The notes beneath the pieces are model-generated. The model searched no databases. It saw only the letters and a program-made list of their open reading frames with translations, and was not told where the DNA came from. Positions 12,301 through 20,787 of a stretch of DNA of 64,000 bases are shown one piece after another. The position numbers and the translations under genes were made by a program. The DNA is from Blastomussa wellsi (Eukaryota > Cnidaria > Anthozoa > Scleractinia > Plerogyridae), in assembly GCA_947652115.1 (NCBI GenBank), contig OX393574.1, positions 11,212,336 to 11,276,335 on the forward strand. The letters run 5' to 3'. Positions within the stretch are counted from its first letter, which is position 1; the number at the start of each line of letters is the position of its first letter.

Positions 12301-15300
12301 AACATTTGTATCGTTCCCGTTATCGCTATTGTTATCGCTAACGCTACCGTTATCGTTAACGCTATCGTTATCGTTATCGCTATTGTCATCGCTATCGTTA
12401 TCACTATTGTTATCGCTATCGTTATCGCTATTGTTGTCGTTATAGCTGTTGTTATTGTTATCGTTATCGCTATTGCTGTTGTTATCGTTATCGTTATCGT
12501 TATGGTTATCGCTATTGTTATGGTTATAATTATGATTATTGTTATTTTTGTATAGCAAAGGGAGAGCCACGTCATCTCTGTTAGCTGAGCCCGGGTACAG
12601 TCTGGACACAGTGTGTTTCCTTGTTGGTGGGAAGACAGCTGCGAGTGGCTCGTCCACGCCAAAGTTCTCCTTCAATACATGTACACTGAAAATTTTATTT
12701 CTTACTTGTTTATTACTGTTACAATTTTCTTTCTCAAACTTCCTCGTTTTTTTGAAATAATTCATGTTTATTCTTGGTTTTTTATATTCCCTAATATGTG
12801 CCACTGCAACGAGTCAATGCCCCAATTCTCTACTTGCACAAATCCCATAATACACCTCTTTTACCCCCCCAAAATTTGCATAGTCATTGTTTACAATTTC
12901 TCCTGGGACATGAAGATGTCCCAAGGGAAATCTAAAACAATGCCTATGCAAATTTTTTTGGGGGTAGAAGCGGTGTATTATGGTATTGTGCAAGTAGAGA
13001 ATAGAGCGTTTTCACACACGTGACAAGCGGCCATATTGGATTGCTTAAACAAAAGGTGATATTTGCATAAAAACAGAGTTCAATTCCCGGAGGGTTGGTT
13101 TGGTACACCAACATTGCGGCCGTTTCTTTGTTTTGGAAGACCAACATGGCCGCCGTGACGTCATATGTAAACGCTCCATACTGGGTGGAAGATCCAAAAA
13201 TGAACCCAGGAGGCCTGGATCCTGAGATCTCTGCGCAAAACGTCGTGAGAAAGTTTAATCTGCAATCACTCAATCGGTCGAACAATCGGCCAATCATTTC
13301 ACAAGTGAATCCTCGTATTCCCCCAAGCCATATCCACCAGTCTTCACGATTTGCGTTTTATAGGGAAGATATCAGTGACGTCACCATTGCTATTAATGTG
13401 CATACCGGAAAACTATTGGTTGGTGAAACAAAGAGCTCTTTAGTTTAACTTGTTGGCAATTTAAATAACAAAAATAATCTTTTTAAACAAATATCTTCCC
13501 GATACGTTCGACCATTTAGTATTTTTGTCCTAGGTAAGGAGGGATTATTACAATAGAACTGGATCTTCTAATCAGAATAACACAATTTCTTAACTCCTTA
13601 AACGATGATAGTAAACCTGTTAGCCTGGAAGTAATCTATCCCATAATTTTATTCGTCTAATTTGCAGTGATAAACAAAGACGTTACACCCGAGGAAGTAC
13701 AGCGCGTCGAGGACCTGGTGACTTATCTGGAGGGACAGAACTCGGAGTCTGAACTCCAAAAACAGGTACTTACGCTGGTAACAACGGTCACGTGATCGTA
13801 TTAACCACAACTTGTGCTAGAACATATTCCTGTGATTTGCTTTTAAGTTCCTGTATTCTAATATATGTTATATATACTGGACGATCACACGTGAAGTTTG
13901 GTGTGAGTAGTGGACCGCTTTGATTGGTCATTTCGCATGGTTTTACAGTCGAACCAAGTGAAGCGTACCCCCTAGAGTACATTAATGAATTGATTATTGG
14001 AAAATTGAACCTGTTATTCGTTTCAATGTTACATTCGGTTACAAAAGGAGCGGATCAATGCTCAACTCAAACGACGATTTTTGATTGGACTAGGCGAGAG
14101 CTTTTCTTGGCTATTTACATCTCGTAGAAGTTGCGGAAATTCTTATTCGTGTAAATGATGGGAAGAAAAGAGTTTTCTGTCGAAGCTCTTTCACGTTTTT
14201 CGTGAATATTTTCACGTGGCTCACTTCCGCCATGCGAAAAAGTAGTCAAGGTTCCGTACGTACCGTTGAAAATCGCCAATTGTCTTCCTACCATTATGCG
14301 CTGCCACTTGCAAGTCACAAATTTCCCATATGAATTTGTTTGAGAGGTTTCCCAAGCTCGTGAATTCGGCCGTGCAAGTTAGTTCCTTGACACCATTTTG
14401 AAAAGGAAACAATAATTCAATATAAGGAGCATCTCTTGTTCACCTAGTCCAATCAAAACTCGAATTTGATTTGAGCATTGATGTGCTCCTTTTCAAACCG
14501 AATGCAATATTTGAAACGAATAACGGGTTCAATTTTCCAATAATCAATTCATTAATGTACTCTAGGGGGGTACGCTTCACTTGGTTTGACTGTAAAATTT
14601 TAACAGAAATTGTGAAGTGAGATGTAGTGTTTCGGTTTCTATAATTTAGAAATTTGAATTTGCGTTTCTAGGTTTTTTGGATCGCATTTTCTTTTGTTGC
14701 TTAAGTACGTTAGTATAATTTGATTATAGTTCTCCACGTTTTAAAAAATGTCGGACTTAAACAAGGACCCTGGTATTTGACTCTGTGGTCTCTCTAGTTG
14801 CCAGACGTCTTTTGTAGAGATGTTTTATAACAGAAAGTATCATAGACATTTTTTTACCCAAAAAGAGCACAGTCATGCGCATGAGTGACGAATTTATTTC
14901 TGATCCGACAGAACTCTTTTCAAAGTTTTTGTTTTTTCATATTGAGAGATTGTGGTCTGTCCCCTTCTGATTTTGGGGCTTTCAAAAGTTAAAACGATGC
15001 TGAATCGAAGAGATATTTGGTCATTTTTGCAGGATTTAGAATGCATATTTTCTTTTATGTGAACATCGTCGAGAAATTTGATGTCCTCGAGAGGAGGTAT
15101 GGGAAGCTGCTCTGTACAAAATATGGCAAAAAAATACGAAAAGGTTTTCAAAATTACGGGAAAACTCCTGACTCGTCCCCAGTCGTCTCTTGCTATTAGG
15201 GAATTTAAGAAAACCACAACGGCAACGGAGACTGGAACGTCCCTAAACAAAAGGTTTAATGAGCAGAGCAATGGCTTTGCGCGTGCGTTATAGTTCTTGG

Positions 15301-16684
15301 TACATTTCTTTGCCGTCCTCTGCAAAACAACAACGTGAAATGACCAAATTGTCGTTGTCTGGACAACGTGAACCACGCAGGCTATTTTTTTTATTTATAT
15401 CTCGAATTTATCACTGTGTTCCAGTTTCAGTCTTGAGATAGTTTTGACAGTAAGAAACAGACTAAATGACTTTAGAGTATCGAGAGATTCGTAGGAATAT
15501 AAATTCATTTTTGAATCGACGTTGTTATCGGCTTCGCCGTCGGGGTTTCTTAAATTCCCTATTTTCTCATAGGAGACTACTGTGGACGAGTCAGGGAAAA
15601 CTCCATAACAAGTGCAAAACACCTCGCGATTTATATCAATTGGTTAGAAACGTTACCAATCAAGGCCGCGCATGCGCATCATCGTGACACAGACCCTTTA
15701 AATTGTAGTTTCCAGTTGATTGATAAGATTTTCACGGTTCCTTATTAACAGGAGTCCGTGGATGTTGACGAATTATGCCCCATCTGTTGCGCGGTCAAGA
15801 TCTCTGTCAGGTTCATTCCGTGTATGCACGTGTCGTGCAGGTGGGTACCACGTGAAAAGACATGAAATTGGTGTTAATAGTGTCAAGTAACCAGTGTCAC
15901 GCGGGAAAACATGTCGCTAAGACCAGCGTAGCGGCCTTGCCACTCGTTTTCGCGCGCGCCAACCCAACTAAAGCCGGGAATCATGTGCCCAGTGGCAAGC
16001 GCGGGAAAATATGTAACCAGATACCAGTCTCCGAAAACGCGTCATCAACGCAAAGCGCGGGAATAATGTTCCAGTGGTGAGTACAGTAAAACATGTACCC
16101 AGTGCAAAGCGCGGAAAAACATTTAACCAGTGCAAAGCGCGGAAAAACGTGTAACCAGTTCAAAGCGCGGGAAAACATTTAACTAGTGCAAAGCGCGGAA
16201 AAACGTGTAACCAGTGCAAAGCGCTAGAAAACATTTAACTAGTGCAAAGCGCGGAAAAACGTGTAACCAGTCCAAAGCGCGGGAAAACATTTAACTAGTC
16301 CAAAGCGCGGAAAAACGTGTAACCAGTGCGAAGCGAGGGAAAATATTTGACTAGTCCAAAGCGCGAGAATATGTAAGCAATGGTTAGTCTTCGTTGACTA
16401 AGGATGTTTGCGAGTTCGAATCTTCTTGTTGTCACCTATTTTTAATTAACAACAAGATCTTATGGGCTTCATTCCTCATTTGTAAGAGAAAAAGTAAGAA
16501 TTTTCACTTCATGAACTGAGTGTGGAATAGGCGCTTCCGTTTTTCACGTGCAGTTGGTCTTTTTGTTTGCAGATCCTGCATTTCTCGCCACCTTATGAAC
16601 AACAAAGAGTGCTTCTTTTGCAAGAATATCGTGAACGAACTAGAGGAGATTTCTGATGGTGAAACTGGTGCCAAGAAACAATGA
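371..16684 (+). CDS. RNF123: RNF123/KPC1-like E3 ubiquitin ligase, C-terminal exons (5' end outside the window)
   Basis: RING E3 ligase; in vertebrates RNF123 (KPC1) is the catalytic subunit of the KPC complex that ubiquitinates p27Kip1 in the cytoplasm (family knowledge). Nine exons can be chained with GT/AG borders and compatible phases: 371-510, 1323-1418, 1749-1838, 2021-2096, 11553-11637, 12556-12680, 13668-13765, 15752-15840, 16573-16684 (TGA). Diagnostic stretches recalled from the vertebrate protein are [42 protein letters not shown] and [11 protein letters not shown]. The RING is split over the last two exons: CPIC, C-M-H, C-x2-C and CFFC (C3HC4), then a short tail. The N-terminal part (SPRY region expected) lies upstream. 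Introns are full of mobile DNA, including a LINE and a 5.8-kb transposon in intron 4. Exon 12556-12680 ends at a weaker donor (GTACAC) and is the least certain border. Confidence 0.9.
960..1240 (+). mobile_element. tRNA-derived SINE
   Basis: A pol III box A-like stretch (GGCCTAATGGTTAGTGCG) near 967 and a box B-like stretch (GAGTTCGAGCGCT) near 1010 form a tRNA-related head. A conserved body follows (TTCTTGGGCAAGACACTTTA, CACCCAGGTGTATAAATG, GGGGTAACCCTGC), resembling SINE bodies known from other animals. It sits in an RNF123 intron. The 63-codon open frame inside it is incidental. Confidence 0.75.
2352..2582. mobile_element. Nested foldback elements
   Basis: Positions 2409-2582 form a near-perfect inverted repeat (GACCATTTTCGCATGGCCC / GGGCCATGCGAAAATGGCC) with inner arms of the ATTTTGCATAAC type. 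A related element occurs at 12824-13003. The flanking 2352-2408 piece (GAGATGCTGTTTTCCTCTG...) matches one arm of the element at 45647-45818, so one foldback appears to have landed in another. Confidence 0.7.
2583..3240. repeat. Poly-T and degenerate TTACAATACT repeat; no gene
   Basis: After a long T run (2586-2610) comes a degenerate array of ~10-12 bp units of the type ACTAACATTACTTACAATAC up to about 2815. At 2848-2885 there is a tRNA box A-like stretch (TAGCTCAATTGGAAGAGC) without a convincing box B, probably a SINE relic. The rest up to the LINE is AT-rich with no coding signal. Confidence 0.5.
3270..5400 (-). mobile_element. 5'-truncated LINE (L1/Tx1-like) retrotransposon
   Basis: A non-LTR element read on the - strand. 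Its 5' end breaks off just before the start of the RT domain, and no endonuclease region is present. The 3' end has two copies of an 8-bp TAACACAG unit (3271-3292) just after the stop, in the manner of a short-repeat tail. Its 5' edge abuts the left end of the DNA transposon starting at 5405. Whether the transposon cut the LINE or the LINE was already truncated cannot be told, because no LINE sequence is seen beyond 11173. Confidence 0.85.
3299..5377 (-). CDS. LINE reverse transcriptase, N-terminally truncated
   Basis: Reverse transcriptase of a non-LTR retrotransposon, used for target-primed reverse transcription. The 692 residues show the RT motifs in order: [15 protein letters not shown] (about 22-36), catalytic LDFQKAFDS (D58), [13 protein letters not shown] (114-126) and FADD (158-161). 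A C-terminal zf-RVT-like Cys/His cluster (about 600-640: ...CLYCGG...DHSFKDC) supports an L1/Tx1-type clade. In-frame sequence continues about five codons upstream of the Met (RHVIDC), so this Met is internal and the natural start is lost. The frame itself is intact over 2 kb, suggesting a young insertion. Confidence 0.85.
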   Translation of the reverse strand: MATKAIARRIESLLPNLVHSDQTGFIKGRYIGQNIRLIMDVMEHTKSQNIPGILVSLDFQKAFDSLEWSFMMKTLDTFNFGISIKRWINTFYTNIESAVINNGFITNWFKPSRGVRQGCPLSPYLFILSTELLSNKIRQDPTIEGIKIFGNEIKLSQFADDTNLFCSDLISVENALRLIRDFGELAGLKLNIKKSKGIWLGKWEKNKLNPLQLKWLRIPVRILGIYVSYDLKGNNEWNFSLKLRKLQTKLDMWRSRDLTLFGKVMILKSLGLSQLIYSSSILNIPEGFEHLVKTKLFNFLWKNKRDKIKRSGLYQDLEKGGLRMIDVEIMLKALKLAWIPRLLFTGTSNWKTVPDYHLRKLGGLNFLLRCNYDPAHLNTLPLFYRNIFLYFNELKCLYNFDQAQDLILFNNKEILVEGKPLFLREWFNKGILSIQDLLDKAGHILSYAQFINKYACKSNFLQYYQVTSAIPKKLFEKAKTINPIRKEAYAAANFSLQLNESTQLDLIKAKTCDFYKLLNAKIHTAEHTGPRRWNESLSMNEDSWGKAFTSLRNICKETKLKEFQFKLIHRIIVTKKELCRYGIKSDDDCLYCGGKDSVDHSFKDCRFVISFDKEVINWFNARNNSKLNPSIEEKLFGLIDGPYSKDLVKKFNYTMLFMRYYIYSCKLHNKPIILRDFINKLLLKCKIEKIKL
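5480..5570 (-). mobile_element. tRNA-like SINE relic inside the transposon's left end
   Basis: Read on the - strand, GTAGTGTAGTGGTTAGTAGG resembles a box A region and GGGATCGATTCCCC a box B/T-arm. The acceptor stem does not pair well, so it is not called as a tRNA gene. It lies between the outer 17-bp terminus and the rest of the left end, where the right end has no counterpart, suggesting a secondary insertion. Confidence 0.4.
5612..5745. repeat. Subterminal GGCTAACCG direct repeats
   Basis: About six units of roughly 22-24 bp built on TAGGCTAACCG(G/C)...TGCTTAG. Similar GCTAACC words occur near the right end of the same transposon (about 11092-11135). Repeated subterminal words at both ends are typical transposase-binding sites, so this is a candidate recognition array; the function is inferred. 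Confidence 0.65.
5867..7405 (+). CDS. THAP-domain DDE transposase
   Basis: Transposase of the 5.77-kb element; nuclear, expected to bind the ends and cut and join DNA. The ATG at 5867 was chosen because the THAP domain begins right there; the GTG two codons upstream is only an open-frame extension. Residues 1-90 are a THAP zinc finger (C4, C9, C67, H70, with FYRIP and W47). Residues 108-142 are a highly charged helix. About 256-292 is an HTH of the HTH_Tnp_4 type. The DDE_Tnp_4 core follows with D332 (VVIDCFEVF), D407 (MADRGF) and E454 ([10 protein letters not shown]). All three catalytic acids are present and the frame is intact over 512 residues. The AATAAA at about 7668 is a likely polyadenylation signal. 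Confidence 0.9.
   Translation: MVLCVVFGCSSRSDREKGLGFYRIPSVVTDKGEFEEELTRERREKWINAISRGDLKSKDVLKSERVCGKHFVSGKPAAKWDKHEIDWVPTLELGKKSYGSKLDHETKAQRAERAKKREQLALERQEREVAEKRRKLLEDSLPVAQIDFSQPRTSTEVEESLTEGNEEIISSDLAATAVSEVEEIEPETHKDAECQTTEFDYMFQRSQYQAPDKDFFDTDDKIRFYTGLPSMEVLMVVYELVSPLVTRQTQSLDRFQELIIVLMKLRLNAPLQDLAYRFVVSVSTISRIFSHWIVLMDKRLFPFVYWPDRDQLWRTMPQCFQYAFGKKITVVIDCFEVFIERPSNLLARAQTFSSYKHHNTIKILVGITPQGTISFVSEAWGGRVSDKYLTENCGFLDKLIPGDMVMADRGFTITESVGLRNAKLVIPAFTKGKSQLDPVDVEKTRGIANVRIHVERVIGLLRRKYTILEGTLPTDFLISNHENSDRCTPLVDHMIRVCSALVNFCPPIVPFD
7406..8224. other. Spacer between the convergent transposon genes
   Basis: Non-coding, AT-rich. It holds AATAAA (about 7668) for the transposase and a small inverted repeat (GGAAATATCCATACC near 7909 against GGTATGGATATTTTCC near 8060), probably a short foldback insertion or a shared 3' end structure. 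Confidence 0.5.
8225..10999 (-). CDS. SWIM-YqaJ-PHD-PHD-Ulp1-like transposon protein
   Basis: Second protein of the transposon, 924 residues, intact. Domains in order: SWIM zinc finger (C161-x2-C164...C172-x-H174); YqaJ-type exonuclease fold (about 355-530) with GQKHE (396-400), TPDF (D438) and the E-x-K motif GEVKCP (E452, K454); two PHD fingers (about 575-619 and 648-701, each with the C4HC3 pattern); a low-complexity Thr/Ser/Asp linker; and a C48/Ulp1-like cysteine protease core (H819 in NHWV, D837 in VFDSL, Q871, C878 in SDCGVFA). This combines DNA end resection, possible histone-tail reading and SUMO/ubiquitin-type deconjugation in one chain; roles are inferred from the families. The start may be M1 or M18; only 29 bp separate M1 from the conserved inverted block. 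Transcribed inward from the right end toward the transposase gene. Confidence 0.85.
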   Translation of the reverse strand: MPFLSFHSQSLRKFAFTMDVLPESDPKSQDEVPVLSSYAKNLESHVRERYLKKISVVGVDPAAMPSEQFSAECLPPIEVSDLLTYLVLETSYYTNQQFKAFKSLEAYNQMVSGFVASVQGKEIASKFVVVGKVRHSQRMNDPLVNIWMIVDKDGTIISAHCLGCKAGLAESCSHVASVMFYIEAVTRIQGKLACTQAKCTWILPTYVNEVPYAKVRDIDFSSAKKLKSTLEQKIEITGEASDKSLEQRCDKYANAIPSDAEIQEVYAKLNACKIKAVALSLIEPYADQFIDESRTLPIIPDLFETKNLELEYPELLKMCVQVTLGVSDEHINKVEVSTRDQASGSGFYRHRAGRIGASQCSSAFHTNLSQPSQSLIKTICYPSLYKVNTKATRHGQKHESAAIKAYEASMKGRHVNFQVKKCGLFINREHSFLHATPDFLVSCDCCGSGCGEVKCPIVIIDGNFDEYVKHKGSCLEKVDGNLQLKKSHNYYFQVQQQLFTVPNLQYDDFVVCAFDEANNIHLFVQRIYPDVQHWNLVLPKLELFWRICLLPEVLGRWYTRRCTIPPTLPSKDAICFCRTEKSEDSISCSNNNCPYQRFHPSCLSLTSVAMPKTWYCPHCSRLPEFKRKRNTRRSLGPTVQSDHAAMKCESICICKAKPSPTDKLVECHAENCKNGKYFHLKCLDLRRMPNNNKTTWKCSACKKITPAQAATTPTTTPTTCSSWLDSSSSEDESDVLVTKVTQGETDKYSALANLTDYHFDLINSPIGWLDCDIIQQAHVLLQRENQVIAGFQRPTLGPVRNFDVVGGEFIQLLHTGNNHWVCTSSIGCVPGYVNVFDSLYHDSIIIQEVEEQTNDLLGGRLIALDPKPVQQQTNGSDCGVFAIAFATCLVFGEDPTFINFDVRGMRPHLAKCLRDGRFSLFPSF
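11300..11550 (+). other. RNF123 intron sequence with a tRNA box A-like relic
   Basis: At 11348-11380 the stretch ATCTCAGTTGGTTAAAGCG resembles a tRNA/SINE box A, but no box B follows at the right distance. It is noted as a possible SINE head relic only. Confidence 0.3.
12300..12545. repeat. GTTATC-type hexanucleotide microsatellite
   Basis: About 40 degenerate copies of (GTTATC/GCTATT), ending 10 bases before the RNF123 exon at 12556. It creates long artificial open frames on both strands (Ile/Val-rich on +, Asn/Asp-rich on -), which are not genes. Its closeness to the acceptor site could affect splicing. Confidence 0.85.
12824..13003. mobile_element. Foldback element, second copy of the 2409-2582 family
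   Basis: Arms ATTCTCTACTTGCAC / GTGCAAGTAGAGAAT with inner CCATAATACACC and CCCCCAAAATTTGCATA mirrored on the right. It shares the inner words with the element at 2409-2582. Non-coding. Confidence 0.7.
13940..14598. mobile_element. Long-arm foldback element
   Basis: Arms of about 150 bp: the left begins TTTTACAGTCGAACCAAGTG and the right ends with the mirrored form (CACTTGGTTTGACTGTAAAA). Matching inner words include GAATTGATTATTGGAAAATT and GTCCAATCAAAA. About 660 bp, non-coding, in an RNF123 intron. Confidence 0.75.
15158..15606. mobile_element. Inverted-repeat element
   Basis: The left arm (CCTGACTCGTCCCCAGTCGT...TTAGGGAATTTAAGAAA) is mirrored at the right (TTTCTTAAATTCCCTA...GACGAGTCAGG). 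Open frames of 60-160 codons here are not supported as genes. It lies in the intron before the first RING exon of RNF123. Confidence 0.65.
16092..16371. repeat. 28-bp minisatellite with a 56-bp higher-order period
   Basis: Ten consecutive 28-bp units. Mostly, units starting ACGTGTAACCAGT alternate with units starting ACATTTAACTAGT, and each carries the shared core CAAAGCGCGG(G/A)AAA. Older diverged copies extend left to about 15890. The core reads TTTTCCGCGC/TTTCCCGCGC on the other strand, an E2F-like word. It lies in the last RNF123 intron. Confidence 0.85.
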
Positions 16685-16737
16685 AATTTTGAAATGGCAA
16701 CTTAACTTGAACTGCTGCTTCAAGACATTGGCCTTTT

Positions 16738-17018
16738 TCGTCCCCAGAGCCGCTCGCCGCTCTTAGTCGGCTGGGCCTGTGCACGAGGAACAAGTGGCTC
16801 AGGCACACCTGATTTAATTGGTTAGAATCTAACAAATGGAGTCCAATCACATCAACCGTTTTAAAGTAACTTTCGACAAAGGGATTTAAAAGCTTTTGCT
16901 GTGATTGGACCCCTTTGTTAGATTCTGGCCAATCAAATCATGTGTCCTCAGAGCCACGTGTTCCTCGTGCACAGGCCTAGTCGGCTAAGAGCGAAAAGCG
17001 GTTCTGGGGACGAGAATG
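16738..17018. mobile_element. Foldback/MITE element, CTGGGGACGAGAAT family
   Basis: Inverted arms: CGTCCCCAGAGCCGCTC...CTAGGCCTGTGCACGAGGAACA type on both sides, with inner GATTGGACCCCTTTGTTAGA against TCTAACAAATGGAGTCCAATC. It begins 53 bp after the RNF123 stop codon, so it may lie in or replace the 3' UTR. Confidence 0.75.
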
Positions 17019-17825
17019 GTCAATGGCTTGAAAATGACTTGCAAATAGCTTGGAACTTCGCCGGTCCAACACAGGTCCAACCCGTAATTTTCCGCAATGT
17101 TTGCGAGGCTTTGATTTACATTCAGACGCCATTGGAACTGTTCGTTTTACCTTTTGAATATATGGAGGTAATTGGACGATCTTCGGGAAACTTTTGCCCT
17201 CGACGAACAAGTCCTGGTAAAAATGTCCTGTCCTTAAACCAATGCAGTGAATAAAGTAATCTTGCCCTGTGTGTTATTAAAGGACTTTAGCTAGGACAGC
17301 AATGTCAAGTGTTTTCCTTCTATTTGATTTGCTGCGATGGAAAAAAAACCAATAACCTCATCTGAGCAAGTATCATTATCATCATTATTTTATTTTATCT
17401 TATCTTATTTTTAACTGCATCTTGGCTTTTACAATGCTTTAAAGGGGAAGTATCACGGAGTTTATCGTGATTTTTGGTCAGAATTGGCTAAATTTAAACT
17501 TCTAACGTCTCGTTAATGCTCCAATAGTTTCTAAATCACTAATTCTATAACATCAAGTGAATTCAGACCAGAAGGACGAGGAAAAATATGCTGGCACTGA
17601 TTTCATGAGATGCAACGGGAAAACTTGAAAACGTCGGGCCGACGTTTTCAAGTAATATATCAATCTCGATCTTGGCCAGCCGCCCGCAAAAACATCTATA
17701 AACAGTTTCTATTCATTACGATAACCTTTCAAAGGATTTTTGGATTTTCGATTTTGGATCTTCGATGTGTGACTAAAAATAACGTTATACTGCCCCTTCA
17801 GTAACCGTTGGAGCTAGATATAGAT
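17019..17825. other. Intergenic, no gene seen
   Basis: AT-rich sequence with a short TTTTATCTTATC-type run near 17380 and a small palindrome around 17620-17650 (GAAAACTTGAAAACGTCGGC mirrored). No coding or RNA gene signal. Confidence 0.5.
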
Positions 17826-18421
17826 TTTCTCAAACTCATTAATAATTCACCGCGTTAAAGCAAAGGAAATCAGAACCGTAACCATGGTTTGGAAATGTGA
17901 TCTTAATTAGCATAGATTTTCACGATTTTATTTCTTCGTTTTCTCCGTAGTTTTAGTTTCGATTTAGCCTGCGTAGCCTGCGGGATTTGAGGGTGCGAGC
18001 TACTCACTCAGCATTCGCGGGTGAAGCCCACGAGGTCTCCACGGCTTTGCCGCTCCGACGACGGCCTCCCAAAAACAAAAGCACTTCGCCGCGAATCCCG
18101 CCAGCTACGCAGCCTAGTTTCGATTGAGAAGATATATCAAACACTTGAGACAGTGTTTCATCACATTTCCAAACACCGAGAAGAGAGTTGAAAATACGAC
18201 GCGCAGCGGTGCATTTTTGACGAATTTCGAGGTGTTTGGAAATGTGATGAAACACTGTCTCGAGTTTTTGATATATCTTCTCAATCGAAACTAAAACTAC
18301 GGAGAAAACGAAGAAATAAAATCGTAAAAATCTATGCTAATTAAGATCACATTTCCAAACCACGGTTACGATTCTGATTTCCTTTGTTTTAACGTGATGA
18401 ATTATTAATGAGTTTGAGAAA
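17826..18421. mobile_element. Large foldback element overlapping the sulfotransferase stop codon
   Basis: Outer arms of about 140 bp (TTTCTCAAACTCATTAATAA... mirrored at the right end) and inner arms around GTGTTTCATCACATTTCC (18150 and 18250). A diverged partial copy is at 60535-60790. The right terminus supplies the last codons and the stop of the - strand sulfotransferase. Confidence 0.8.
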
Positions 18422-20787
18422 TATTACTTAAAAGCTTTTTCACAGGACCGAGATACTCGTAACCGAACATTTCAAAGTCATCCCGATACTGCTCTCCTAA
18501 CCGAGTGATAAACTCAGGGGGGACCTGGGAATAATACTCCAACACTTCATCTGTGTCGGTCGACTTATGGATTAGCGGGAAAGTTACTCGGCCGTCAATT
18601 CCCGCCATTTTTAGTACCAGAGGCGCGTCTTCTTCCAAGGTCTCAAGGTGACCAATAAAATCATAGTTTATGAAACACGGTTGACAGAGGCTTTCATATT
18701 GAAGCCAGTGTTCATTGCGTTGCACATTTTTGCGGGACAAATACTGAATAAATTCAGTAAAGGTGACCTTATTGTCTCCTTTGGGCTGATAATCCTGGGG
18801 TCGATAGGATTTTGTGATTTCTGCACGGGCTTCTATGCTGGTGTTCCTCAATCCTATAAACTTGTCTTTGAAGGCAGAAAGCAAGCGATGTAAGGGCTCG
18901 CGTACGAACATGAACTTAAAATAAGTTTGAATCCGTTCTGATCTTTCCTCCTTTGTGTAATTACCAAGGCGTTTCCAGTAATCCACGATGTGAACACCCT
19001 CGGTGTACCTGGTTTCTTTCAGTCCTACAAGGCTCGCTAAAACTGTTTTCCATGTTCTCGATCCAACTTTTGGAACATAGCAGTACAAGATCTTGTTTTC
19101 ATCGTCCACAAGAACATGCCATAAGCCGTTTAAATCTAGTTTGGTCTTGTATTCATGCGTAAGACAATAGTCTTTCATTCGATTCCTTCTGGTAATCTGT
19201 ACTTGCGCGGCTTCTGGAATGAGAACATAAATGAAATCATCTTAGCAATGTGTAAAATTACCTTCAAATCAATGAAACCGTGAAATCATAGTTTGTCGAT
19301 GTAGAAAAACGCCAAAGGGGTAAACAAGCTAACAAGAAACAAGGATGGTTTTGAATGATGAAGACTGAGAAGGATTGTAATTGAAAACCTCAAAAGATTT
19401 GAGAGAGCTCCTTGAAAAGTGAGAAAGCGCCTTTTGTGTCTGGACCGGTTGATTATCAAAACGAACAATGATACCCATTTCTGTTGTTCCCGATGATGTT
19501 AACCGACGGACAGCCAAATAAATACTGACAAGCATCAAAACTGGAAACGTCAACCCTCAACCATCAATTTAGCCACCCATGCAGGTCTAGCTTTTTATCG
19601 TCAAATGGACTGAATTGCCTACCGTCAACTTTTAAAACCGACATCTTTTAACCGTCAACCGTTCCAACATGGAGGTCCTCTTTTATGTGGTTCGTACTCA
19701 CATAGGGTCTATTTAAGACCCGTTTTACCAAGGTAACAAAGTAAAATGAAGGTTTAATAATCGTTTGTTTGCAAACAAGCCTCGGCATAACAAAGATAAA
19801 CGTTTGTTCTTACATTGTGCTTTAAAATTTTGAGGAGAGAAAAGCCATAAGCGCCTGTGTCCATCATAGCATCAATCGTTTTTCCCTGCGTTCAAATGAA
19901 AATTAGGCCTCTGGCTCTCTGGAACCTGTATTTTCATTCTCCCTTTGTGAACACTACCTCCATTGTTTTCTTGGTCTGGGGGCATTGTCGTGACCTGAAA
20001 ACTTATTACAGTGCTACGCGCCTTACCGTTAACACTCGAAAAAGTTTTTGATTAAATTTTGACATCTTTTTTACAACTTTTTGCTAACTTCAAACCGAGC
20101 CAGCCAATCAGAACATGAGAATTTCCAAGGGCGGAGTTGTCAAATTATAAGTGCATTCACTCCCTTGTGAATTTACATTCTCATGTTCTGGTTGGCTGGC
20201 TTGCTTTGAAGTTAGCAAAAAGTTGTCAAAAAGATGTCAAAATTTAATTAAAAACTTTCTCGAGTGGCAACGGTAAGGCGCGTAGCACTGTTACAGGGAA
20301 ACGAGAATGGGCCTTTTGCTCGATAGGCGGCCCTTTTCATTTCTATTGTTTTGACGCATTGCGGGATGCCCAAGGGCAAGTTGTATTTTCCCCATAGGCA
20401 TCCCATAATAACTAATTCAAAATGCGCCCCCCCCCCCCCCCGTATCGGTATACGAAAGGTCTATTTCCACTTGAAAAATCTACATCTTCTTTCACTGTTT
20501 TCACGTGCGACAGACTTTGTGACAGGTGTGGTTGGAAGCCAAGTCCGCAAAGAAAAACTGTCATTTTTAATATACACTTGAGTGAAAGGAACAAGACTCA
20601 CATAATTTTGATGCCCTCGTGTACAGTTATGTGTTCCCTTACCTGCGTTTACATCCGGTGTCTGTAATGTCGATTTCGGGTTCCAGTATGAAACGAAAAT
20701 GAGAAGGAAGAAGCAAATGGAAAGAGAATACGGTACAATCAACTTGCTCTTTAGGACTTTCGGCATGACTTCAACAACAGCTATCAA
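18405..20787 (-). CDS. Golgi carbohydrate sulfotransferase (sulfotransferase family 2, CHST8-14-like)
   Basis: Transfers sulfate from PAPS to a glycan in the Golgi lumen (family knowledge; the exact acceptor cannot be told). Two exons are joined here: 20643-20787 and 18405-19213, phase-compatible (1+2) with a GTAAGG donor and a CAG acceptor. About 317 residues. Exon 1 gives a short basic tail and one membrane span (about residues 17-34, LIVPYSLSICFFLLIFVSY), a type II anchor. Exon 2 has the 5'-phosphosulfate loop (CYVPKVGSRTWKTVL) and the 3'-phosphate motif (FMFVREPLHRLLSAF), then YDFIGHLETL. The last four residues (SQTH) and the TAA come from the terminus of a foldback element. The intron contains another foldback (20004-20296). 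Confidence 0.85.
20004..20296. mobile_element. Foldback element in the sulfotransferase intron
   Basis: Arms of about 115 bp: ACAGTGCTACGCGCCTTACC at the left, mirrored as GGTAAGGCGCGTAGCACTGT at the right, with inner AGCCAGCCAATCAGAACATG. Non-coding. Confidence 0.8.

Noticed and set aside
12265..12804. 179-codon Asn/Asp-rich - frame and the Ile/Val-rich + frame opposite
   Set aside because: Both are by-products of the GTTATC microsatellite; the real coding sequence here is the RNF123 exon 12556-12680 on +.
13095..13448. Open frames on both strands around 12944-13448
   Set aside because: They begin in repeat sequence, show no family motif and do not fit the RNF123 exon chain.
14894..15376. 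160-codon - frame
   Set aside because: It runs across the inverted-repeat element at 15158-15606 in an RNF123 intron and has no recognisable motif.
16092..16371. Possible CRISPR array
   Set aside because: The units are contiguous 28-bp repeats without unique spacers and lie in a eukaryotic intron; it is a minisatellite.
16375..16435. tRNA-like GGTTAGTCTTCG ... GAGTTCGAATCTT
   Set aside because: Box-like words only; no cloverleaf could be drawn with confidence.
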